Of a stretch of 11,196 bases of DNA, positions 6,123 to 11,196 are shown piece by piece; position 1 is the first letter of the stretch, and each line of letters begins with the position of its first letter. Where the stretch lies: assembly GCA_013043945.1 (NCBI GenBank), contig JABEUW010000125.1, positions 1 through 11,196 of the forward strand. Reading direction: 5' to 3'. Below the pieces are notes generated by a model. It was given only the letters and a program-made list of their open reading frames with translations, made no database searches and was not told the origin of the DNA. Both the position numbers and the translations under genes were made by a program. This DNA is from Vulcanimicrobiota bacterium. GTDB lineage: Bacteria > Vulcanimicrobiota > Vulcanimicrobiia > Vulcanimicrobiales > Vulcanimicrobiaceae.

Positions 6123-7193
6123 ATGTCGAATCGTTCGCTTGCCCCGAGGTTGGGTTTCGCCGCTATCACGGCATTCGCGTTTTTGCTCACGGCATGCGGT
6201 GGGGGAGGCTCCGGAGCTGGTGGTTCGTCCTCGAATCTGCCGAGCGCACCGATGAGTAGTTCCTCGCACCTCGGCCTCACGGTCGGCGCAGCGTCGGGAT
6301 CCTCCCTACCCTTTGCCGTAACACGGCAGCCGATGTCCTCAGGCTCCTCGAGTTCGGCGGCGGGCGCCGCAGTGACGGTGACCTATAACGGCGCGACGGT
6401 GGCGACCGGCACCCTCGATGCGAATGGTTTTGCCGATCTCAACTTCACGCAGAGCGTTCCGGCGGGAGCCGTGCTTAACGTGACGGTCGGCACCGGTTCG
6501 ACGGCAATCGTCGTCACGGTTACCGTCGCGTCGGCAGTGAACGGTACTGCGGCGGATGTTACCTACAGCGCCGGCCCTCCGCCGACGGTGACCGTTGCGA
6601 GTTCCGCCGACAATAACGGCGATGGGAAAGTCGAGCCAAGCGATGGGTCGCAGCAAACCGAGACGGAGAATCCCAGCGACGGGCAGGCAACCGATGTCAA
6701 CAGTAACGATAACGGTCTGCTGCCTGCGAATCTTCCGATTACGATCTCGGCATGCTCTACGACGCTGACGATCGCGCCGAACACCGGCGCACCGCCGAAC
6801 CTCTCGCTGAGCGTCGAAGAAAAACAGAGCGATTCGGAGAATGCCACTCAATTCGAACAGACCTATTCGCCCTTCGATGCACCGGTGAGCATCCCGATTC
6901 TGGCCGCATCGGCGCGGCTCGATCTCAAACTCTACTCGAACGGGCAGAAGATTCTCTCGATCGAGGCGCCGTTGACAGCCGTAACGGCACAGGCCGGTTC
7001 GCCGGCACCGAGCGCGACCTGTGCGCCGACGCCGGTGCCCTCAACCTCACCGAGTGCGTCGCCGAGTGCGTCGCCGAGTGCGTCGCCGAGTGCGTCGCCG
7101 AGTGCGTCGCCGAGCGCATCACCGAGTGCGTCGCCGAGCGCATCGCCGAGCGCATCACCGAGTGCCTCGCCGACGGCAACTGCTACGCCGTAA
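6123..7193 (+). CDS. Secreted lipoprotein with Ser/Pro/Ala-repeat C-terminal tail
   Basis: A 356-aa protein whose family I do not recognise. The signal peptide (residues 1-24) ends in lipobox LTAC, so C25 should be lipidated and the protein anchored to a membrane. A Gly/Ser-rich linker (26-80) leads to a Thr/Val-rich, probably beta-sandwich region (about 82-150). Next is an acidic linker with a calcium-loop-like DNNGDGKVEPSD (163-174). A second beta-rich region with cysteines at 211 and 300 follows (about 201-300). The tail from 309 consists of ten SPSA units, one SPTA and TATP. AAGGAG sets the start. It looks like a surface-exposed protein with a flexible, proline-rich tail. It stands alone between the permease operon and a convergent gene, and its function is unknown. 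Confidence 0.8.
   Translation: MSNRSLAPRLGFAAITAFAFLLTACGGGGSGAGGSSSNLPSAPMSSSSHLGLTVGAASGSSLPFAVTRQPMSSGSSSSAAGAAVTVTYNGATVATGTLDANGFADLNFTQSVPAGAVLNVTVGTGSTAIVVTVTVASAVNGTAADVTYSAGPPPTVTVASSADNNGDGKVEPSDGSQQTETENPSDGQATDVNSNDNGLLPANLPITISACSTTLTIAPNTGAPPNLSLSVEEKQSDSENATQFEQTYSPFDAPVSIPILAASARLDLKLYSNGQKILSIEAPLTAVTAQAGSPAPSATCAPTPVPSTSPSASPSASPSASPSASPSASPSASPSASPSASPSASPSASPTATATP
7047..7178 (+). repeat. In-frame 12-bp tandem repeat (10 SPSA units + 1 SPTA)
   Basis: Eleven 12-bp units encode the lipoprotein tail. The commonest unit is TCGCCGAGTGCG; third positions vary (TCA/TCG, AGT/AGC, GCG/GCA/GCC), mostly in later copies. Because the unit is a multiple of three, copy-number changes alter tail length without shifting the frame. 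The first units are the most uniform, as expected for recent expansion at the 5' end. Confidence 0.95.
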
Positions 7194-7229
7194 CCCCGCA
7201 GAGCATACGCCTCCTGAAGAGAGGAGCGA

Positions 7230-7270
7230 GCGCGAATCGCCGGTGGTTAAACCCCGCCGGCGATTTGCGC
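7230..7270. terminator. Long hairpin between convergent genes, possible bidirectional terminator
   Basis: Bases 7230-7243 pair with 7257-7270 over 14 positions, with one G-T wobble (7234/7266) and a 13-nt loop. It lies 37 bp after the lipoprotein stop and 18 bp past the stop of the convergent peptidase gene, where a shared terminator is expected. No T-run follows on either strand, so it is not a classical intrinsic terminator. It may act by RNA structure or 3'-end protection. Confidence 0.6.
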
Positions 7271-7287
7271 GTTAGCGGAGCTCTTTG

Positions 7288-8487
7288 CTACGCAAGGACG
7301 CCCGCGAGTTGGTCCTCGTCGGTTGCATGGTAGAAGGCGTTCTCGGTCTCGCTGACCTTCGGGGCCCACGGATCGACCTGCGACCGCGAGGTCGGTAGAT
7401 GTACCGTCGGCCCTGCGGCGTCGCGATAGTCGCTGCCGCCGAATGGAGCGTACGCACTCGATTCGGCATGCGCGAGCACGAGGTTGCCGACGGCATTTGC
7501 CGCTGCGCTTGCATCGGCACGCACCTCCGCCGAAAGGCGCGCGTCGGCGGCGATGCGCCCGTAGGTTGCAATCGCCGGGCGATCGGCGTGCCACGGTAGG
7601 CCGTCGGAGCCCGGAAAGCGCACCATGCCATCTTCGCGCGCGACGTCGCTGCGAATCGCCGTACGTTCCCCGTGCTGGGCAGCTTGTACGAGCGCGTCGT
7701 CGAGCGTTTTAATCGCCCCGTCCGCTGCAGCGAGTTTCGCCGGTGCGAGATCGAGGACGTCGTACGCAGCGGCGGGCGCGTAGGGCATGCCATCGATGCG
7801 ATAGTCGGCCTTCATGACGTCGCGAACGACGCCGTGCGCCATCGCCACCGGATCGCCGACGTGATCGGCGATGCTGGCAGCGACCGTACTCGGCGTGCCT
7901 GGCGAGATCATGGTTTCGGGGGAGGCAGCGAGGTACTTCACGCCGACTTTGGAGAGCGCATCGGCAAAGCCCATCGTCGACATCAGGCATTGATTGGCGA
8001 CGACGCCGTCGATACTGCGCCCTGCATCTTCCGGGTGCGCGGCGGCATGCAGGCGTTCGCCCTCGGCGATCGCTGAAGCGATACCGGGCATCGACATCAG
8101 CGCGTGCTTGCTGTCTGCTTCGAGGCCGCCGCCGTCGCCGCCGCCATGATCGACCAACTCGATCCAACTCTGTTTCGCACCGCTTCGTTGTGCATCGTCG
8201 AGTGTCTGCGCGACGAAGGCCGCGAGGTTCTTAGGATCGGCCATATCGTGGGCTTTGCCGACCTGCACGCCCTGCACGCGACCGTCGGCGATTTGGTAGC
8301 TGTTCGTGTGCAACGCGGCTCCGTTGCGCGAGGTCGTATCCTGTACGGTAAAACCGACGGCGCCATCGTGTTTACTGACCGCGACCGCTTGCCCCAGGAC
8401 GTTGCATTGATTGCCGTCGAGGTTGTTGTCGCCGTCGCGATAGATGCCGAATTGTACGGCGCGCGGCTGAAGAGTGAGTGCGTCCAT
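7288..8487 (-). CDS. C11 (clostripain-like) family cysteine peptidase, cytosolic
   Basis: A 399-aa clan CD (caspase-fold) cysteine peptidase homologue. The C11 opening motif appears as IYRDGDNNLDG (residues 15-25), the histidine motif as ELVDHGGG (H114) and the cysteine motif as NQCLMSTMGFADAL (C167), followed by KYLAASPETM. Clostripain itself cleaves after Arg. In family members the residue two before the catalytic Cys is usually Asp and lines the S1 pocket; here it is Asn165, so substrate preference may differ or activity may be weak. No signal peptide or membrane segment is visible, whereas many C11 enzymes are secreted. The C-terminal half (about 200-399) is Ala-rich and helical in character, with no motif I recognise. 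GGAGGAG a few bases before ATG fixes the start. It follows the TonB-like gene in the same direction after 81 bp. Confidence 0.8.
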   Translation of the reverse strand: MDALTLQPRAVQFGIYRDGDNNLDGNQCNVLGQAVAVSKHDGAVGFTVQDTTSRNGAALHTNSYQIADGRVQGVQVGKAHDMADPKNLAAFVAQTLDDAQRSGAKQSWIELVDHGGGDGGGLEADSKHALMSMPGIASAIAEGERLHAAAHPEDAGRSIDGVVANQCLMSTMGFADALSKVGVKYLAASPETMISPGTPSTVAASIADHVGDPVAMAHGVVRDVMKADYRIDGMPYAPAAAYDVLDLAPAKLAAADGAIKTLDDALVQAAQHGERTAIRSDVAREDGMVRFPGSDGLPWHADRPAIATYGRIAADARLSAEVRADASAAANAVGNLVLAHAESSAYAPFGGSDYRDAAGPTVHLPTSRSQVDPWAPKVSETENAFYHATDEDQLAGVLA

Positions 8488-8519
8488 AGCTCCTCCGAAA
8501 CGAGACGAGTGATTCGGAG
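8488..8519 (-). promoter_or_regulatory. Hairpin that could mask the peptidase ribosome binding site
   Basis: On the minus strand, CTCCGAA (8519-8513) can pair with TTCGGAG (8499-8493) across a 13-nt loop. The second arm includes most of the GGAGGAG Shine-Dalgarno. An alternative pairing, GGAGCT (8516-8521 on the plus strand) with AGCTCC (8488-8493), would cover the rest up to the start codon. Two competing pairings with one ribosome binding site suggest translational control, but this is inferred. Confidence 0.35.
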
Positions 8520-8568
8520 CTCCTTTGCGACGAAAGATCGCGATGACAAGAGCATCGTGCGGGCAAAC

Positions 8569-9348
8569 CTACCTCGGGCAGGGTTTCAGGACGGTAAATC
8601 CCTCCGGGGTGGAGTGCGCGATAACGTACTGCACGAGCGGCGGTTCGGTCGCGCGCAATTCCGGCGGTGGGGTCTGAAAGGTGACCGGATAATTCGGGTC
8701 GTTGAGGTGCTCCGGCGAGAATGGGTCGCCGATGTCGTTGGGATAGAGGAACGGATAGTCGAGCCGAGCGACCTGGGCGCTGCCGTCACTTAAACGCACC
8801 GAAATTTCGACGTGCACGCGGACGTATTCGCCGACGCGCTCGCGTTGCAACGCAATGATGTTGACGTAGCCGCAGGGTATAACGCCGGCGCTCGCACCGC
8901 TGCCGCTCCCGGTCGCTGCCGCTCCGCTGCCCGTGCCGCCCGTGCCAAGGCTGCCGGCGCCGCTGCGCGTCCCTGCGCCCGCACTCTGCCCCGCGCTCGA
9001 CGGAATCGGTGCCGGTGCGACCGGCGGTGCGATGGGCGGAGGGGTCACGCTCGCTGCACCTGCAGCATGGATGTGACGCTTCGCCGCCTCGGCGCCGCTG
9101 ACTGCTTGCGCTATCGGTTGCACGGCCTGCGATGCGACGGGAGCGATCGGTGCGGTGCTCGGCTTCGGTGTGGGCGTCGGAGCGATGCGCGCGACGCGCA
9201 GCACGTGAATGCGTGCGGGCGGCGTCGTTCGAGCCGCGCGTAGCGATGGTACTCCGGGAAGGATACTCGCGAAGAGCGCATGGAGGGCGATCGCGATGAC
9301 CAGCGCCAGGGCGAAGCGACGTGCCTCGCCTCGTTCGCTACTTTGCAT
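8569..9348 (-). CDS. TonB-like single-pass membrane protein with an unrecognised C-terminal domain
   Basis: A 259-aa protein. A short basic cytoplasmic start is followed by one membrane segment (about residues 12-32, FALALVIAIALHALFASIL). H23 there recalls the membrane-embedded histidine of TonB, which couples to the ExbB/ExbD proton channel. Then come a Pro/Ala-rich stretch with PTPTPKP (about 41-118), a Gly/Ser-rich stretch (119-155) and a folded-looking domain (about 156-259) bounded by C159 and C257. The domain contains LDYPFLYPND but otherwise lacks a clear TonB C-terminal pattern. ATG 9348 is the only ATG, GTG or TTG in frame before the sequence runs into apt on the other strand; its Shine-Dalgarno is weak. 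No exbB, exbD or receptor gene is nearby. It could be a periplasm-facing adaptor rather than a true TonB. Confidence 0.6.
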   Translation of the reverse strand: MQSSERGEARRFALALVIAIALHALFASILPGVPSLRAARTTPPARIHVLRVARIAPTPTPKPSTAPIAPVASQAVQPIAQAVSGAEAAKRHIHAAGAASVTPPPIAPPVAPAPIPSSAGQSAGAGTRSGAGSLGTGGTGSGAAATGSGSGASAGVIPCGYVNIIALQRERVGEYVRVHVEISVRLSDGSAQVARLDYPFLYPNDIGDPFSPEHLNDPNYPVTFQTPPPELRATEPPLVQYVIAHSTPEGFTVLKPCPR

Positions 9349-9436
9349 CGATCGAGGCTTTCGCGGCGAGACGGCGTTTCGCTTGCGCCTCTTCGAGCGA
9401 AGGCCTCTGCGGGCGGGTACCGAATCTCGGCGCCTC
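9349..9436. other. Divergent intergenic region between TonB-like gene and apt
   Basis: These 88 bp must carry the starts of both divergent genes. They are GC-rich, and I see no convincing -35/-10 pair and no strong Shine-Dalgarno on either strand. The inverted halves TTCG and CGAA occur several times (around 9375-9405), too short to call an operator. Confidence 0.4.
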
Positions 9437-9952
9437 GTGAGTATCGAAGAATATATCCGGGCGATCCCCGATTTCCCCATTCCAGGAATCCTGTTTCGCG
9501 ACATCACGCCGTTGCTCGGCGACGCGAAGGGTTTCAAGGAAGCGATCGATCTCTTTGTCGAGCGTTTCCGCGATTCGAAGATCGATTACGTCGTCGGTGT
9601 TGAGGCGCGTGGATACATGCTCGGCGCTCCGCTCGCCTACGCAATCGGGGCCGGCTTCGTGCCGGTGCGCAAACCCGGCAAACTGCCGTTTAGCAAACTT
9701 GCCGAATCCTACGCGCTCGAATATGGCACGAATTCGCTGGAGATTCATGCCGACGCGTTGCACGCCGGGCACCGCGTGGTCGTCGTCGACGATCTCCTTG
9801 CGACCGGCGGCACCGCCGCCGCGACGAAGCGTCTCATCGAGCGGCTCGGCGCGGAGATCGTCGCATTTTCGTTTCTTATCGAACTCGAAGCACTCAACGG
9901 TCGCGCCTCGCTCGTCGGGCATGATGTCGTTTCATTCCTGAGGTATCCGTAA
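9437..9952 (+). CDS. apt: Adenine phosphoribosyltransferase
   Basis: Apt salvages adenine with PRPP to AMP in the cytoplasm. GTG 9437 gives a 171-aa protein that begins VSIEEYIRAIPDFPIPGILFRDITPLL, in segments typical of Apt N-termini; upstream codons in the same frame are arginine-rich and overlap the divergent gene. The middle carries GVEARGYMLGAPLA, which binds the base and phosphate, then KPGKLP and YALEYGTNSLEIH. The PRPP loop VVVVDDLLATGGT is at residues 114-126. Length and motifs are normal. Its TAA shares one base with the ATG of the next gene, so the two are probably co-translated. Placement upstream of rel echoes the apt-rel neighbourhood common in bacteria. Confidence 0.96.
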   Translation: MSIEEYIRAIPDFPIPGILFRDITPLLGDAKGFKEAIDLFVERFRDSKIDYVVGVEARGYMLGAPLAYAIGAGFVPVRKPGKLPFSKLAESYALEYGTNSLEIHADALHAGHRVVVVDDLLATGGTAAATKRLIERLGAEIVAFSFLIELEALNGRASLVGHDVVSFLRYP

Positions 9953-10377
9953 TGCGTATCGTGCGTCTCGGCGCGATCTTCGCGCTCGTCCTGGCACTCG
10001 GCGCAGCAGCGAAATCGACACCGACCCCGGCGCCGACTCCAACGCCGGTCGCCGCTCCGCGGATCGTGAACGCGGCTCGCCGCGAGTTTCTCGCTTGGCA
10101 GTTGGGGAGCATCGACCCGACGCATTATATCGGGCCGCTCGCGGTCGCGGCAACGCCCGCACGCGTCAAGGTGACCTCGATCGAACTCGGGCATCTCGGA
10201 GCGCTCGATCACCTCGTCTACCTCGGCCTCGTTCGCGACGGCTCGTTCCCCGGCGGCGGAATCGCGCACCTCTTCCGGGTTATCTGCTCGAACGGGTACG
10301 TGTACGAAGAGATCGCGCTCGATAAAGCGGGGCTCATTCGCGGCATTCTTTTCCGGGATACCCTCAAGAGCCAATAG
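9952..10377 (+). CDS. Small exported protein of unknown function
   Basis: A 141-aa protein I do not recognise. Residues 1-20 form a clear signal peptide (basic MRIVR, then a hydrophobic stretch ending GAAA). A TPTPAPTPTP linker (23-32) leads to a domain of about 100 residues (37-141) with one cysteine (C112) in FRVICSNGYVYEEIALDKAG. There is no lipobox, so it should be released to, or held in, the periplasm or outside. ATG 9952 overlaps the apt stop by one base (TAATG), with TGAGG 8 nt upstream. The TPTP linker resembles that of the nearby TonB-like protein, so both may act in the envelope. The repeat array begins about 30 bp after its stop. Confidence 0.75.
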   Translation: MRIVRLGAIFALVLALGAAAKSTPTPAPTPTPVAAPRIVNAARREFLAWQLGSIDPTHYIGPLAVAATPARVKVTSIELGHLGALDHLVYLGLVRDGSFPGGGIAHLFRVICSNGYVYEEIALDKAGLIRGILFRDTLKSQ

Positions 10378-10407
10378 TCGGCGCTCCTACGCCGAGCAGG
10401 TTAAACG

Positions 10408-10590
10408 TGTCACGCCGAGTAGGCGCCGTATCGAGTCGTGCGCGTTCTTGCGTGCGTCCCTCGATACGCGCTTCGCGCTACTCGGGATGACACTGCTCGG
10501 GATGACACTGCTCGGGATTACAGCCATTGTCACGCCGAGTAGGCGCCCACAGGCGCCGTATCGAGGCGCGCGACACGCTCGGCGTGACAA
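10408..10590. repeat. REP-like palindromic repeat array 2
   Basis: This is the same family as the array at 5831-6038. A forward unit with a shortened inner stem is at 10408-10435, and an inverted full unit (GCGC/GCGC stem, GAA loop) at 10458-10492. Two 15-bp half units follow at 10493-10507 and 10508-10522, differing at one base. A forward unit with GGCGCC arms around CACA is at 10528-10566, and an inverted half unit closes the array. The 13 bp at 10527-10539 and 10578-10590 are exact inverted repeats, so the last element can fold as one long hairpin. A degenerate piece (TACGCCGAGCAGG) precedes the array near 10388-10400. No gene is visible between 10378 and 10632. Confidence 0.85.
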
Positions 10591-10613
10591 GCGTTGCCGC
10601 TTTGTGGCAGAAT
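10584..10613 (+). promoter_or_regulatory. Candidate rel promoter using the end of the repeat array
   Basis: GTGACA (10584-10589), the terminal bases of the last repeat, matches the -35 consensus at five of six positions. CAGAAT (10608-10613) matches the -10 at four of six, with an 18-bp spacer. The start codon at 10633 is 19 nt downstream, so the leader would be about 13 nt. AGGCG near 10622-10626 is a weak ribosome binding site. This is a consensus match only. Confidence 0.4.
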
Positions 10614-10632
10614 AGATCCATAGGCGAATGAA

Positions 10633-11196
10633 ATGACGATTGCGGAGCTGATAGCCAAGGTGCAGACCTACGACCCGTCGCTCGACGGGTCGTGGCTTAT
10701 GCGGGCCTACGAGCTCGCCGACCGCGCTCACGACGGCCAGCACCGCGCTTCGGGTGAATCCTACATCGAGCATCCGCTCGCCGTCGCCGCCATCCTCGCC
10801 GACCTGCAGATGGATCGCCAGACGGTCGCCGCCGCCTTGCTCCACGATGTCGTCGAGGACACCACGATCACGAGCGAGCAGGTCGCTGCCGAGTTCGGCG
10901 ACGAGATCGCCGCACTCGTCGAGGGCGTCACCAAGCTCACGCGCATTCCCTACCAATCCAAAGAAGATGCGCAGGTTGAGAACCTTCGCAAAATGTTTAT
11001 GGCGATGGCGAAAGATATTCGCGTCATCATCATCAAGCTCGCCGATCGCTTGCACAATATGCGCACGCTCGGCAGTTTGCGCGAAGAGAAGCAACGCGCG
11101 ATCGCGCGCGAGACGCTCGATATCTATTCGCCGATCGCTCACCGCCTCGGTATCTGGCGCGTCAAGTGGGAGATCGAAGATCTCTGCTTGCGCTAT
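10633..11196 (+). CDS. rel: Rel/SpoT (p)ppGpp synthetase/hydrolase, 5' part
   Basis: This is the first 188 codons of a long RelA/SpoT homologue that runs off the window. The protein makes and degrades the alarmone (p)ppGpp. ATG 10633 is used because the ATG at 10628 meets a stop after two codons. The visible part is the N-terminal HD hydrolase domain. The metal and catalytic residues are intact: H47, H71-D72, E75-D76 (in HDVVEDT) and D138 (in KLADRLHNM), with R38 before them. These keep the spacing of the Streptococcus Rel hydrolase site, which E. coli RelA has lost, so hydrolase activity is expected. The synthetase domain and C-terminal TGS/ACT regions would lie beyond the window. Apt two genes upstream is the common context. 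Confidence 0.93.
   Translation, partial: MTIAELIAKVQTYDPSLDGSWLMRAYELADRAHDGQHRASGESYIEHPLAVAAILADLQMDRQTVAAALLHDVVEDTTITSEQVAAEFGDEIAALVEGVTKLTRIPYQSKEDAQVENLRKMFMAMAKDIRVIIIKLADRLHNMRTLGSLREEKQRAIARETLDIYSPIAHRLGIWRVKWEIEDLCLRY

Noticed and set aside
7047..7178. Possible CRISPR or minisatellite outside a gene
   Set aside because: The unit is 12 bp with no spacers, and it is in frame at the end of a lipoprotein gene.
8104..8793. Plus-strand frame of 229 codons
   Set aside because: It lies antisense to the C11 peptidase and TonB-like genes, both of which have motifs or a strong ribosome binding site.
9349..9537. N-terminal extension of the TonB-like protein by 63 residues
   Set aside because: It would run antisense into the conserved start of apt, and the extra residues are Arg-rich and precede the natural TonB-like layout.
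10387..11142. Minus-strand frame of 251 codons across the repeat array and rel
   Set aside because: It is antisense to a clear Rel hydrolase domain, and its C-terminal part (VIPSSVIPSS) is only translated repeat DNA.

Overview
The window is GC-rich bacterial chromosome, densely coding, with frequent GTG starts. The genes are housekeeping or envelope types; no phage, plasmid or transposase gene is visible. A class 1B dihydroorotate dehydrogenase (PyrK/PyrD), a lipoprotein with a lipobox and a TonB-like protein suggest a diderm from a poorly cultured lineage. Candidatus Eremiobacterota/WPS-2 is my best guess from gene style and the intergenic repeats. That is inference, not a demonstrated assignment.

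Layout. (1) 139-5810, + strand: seven tightly coupled genes, pyrK-pyrD-pyrF-pyrE-hisC-GNAT acetyltransferase-AI-2E family permease. All but one neighbour pair overlaps by 1-7 bp. The first four cover dihydroorotate oxidation, orotate phosphoribosylation and OMP decarboxylation to UMP. The leader has a possible -10 box followed by seven Ts in the initially transcribed region, an arrangement known from UTP-sensing pyrimidine promoters. (2) 5811-6122: an intergenic array of short palindromic repeats. (3) 6123-7193, + strand: a secreted lipoprotein with an SPSA-repeat tail, ended by a strong hairpin that it shares with the convergent gene. (4) 7288-9348, - strand: a TonB-like single-pass protein followed by a cytosolic C11 (clostripain-like) cysteine peptidase. 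(5) 9437-10377, + strand: apt, overlapped by a small exported protein of unknown function. (6) 10378-10632: a second array of the same repeat family. (7) 10633 to the window end: the 5' part of a bifunctional-type Rel/SpoT (p)ppGpp synthetase/hydrolase.

How the genes fit together. Regions 1, 5 and 7 all concern nucleotides: de novo UMP, adenine salvage and the alarmone that restrains nucleotide synthesis. The apt-rel neighbourhood is an old bacterial arrangement, here interrupted by the exported protein and the repeats.

The most unusual content is the intergenic repeat family. Its units share fixed internal sequence, carry a GTAG tetranucleotide at the foot of a small GAA-loop hairpin, and show compensatory base changes in two helices. 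Units are arranged head-to-head like REPIN/BIME elements. Other points worth a look are a PyrK lacking its usual flavin motif, a C11 peptidase with Asn where the family's S1-pocket Asp normally lies, and a hairpin that could mask that peptidase's ribosome binding site.
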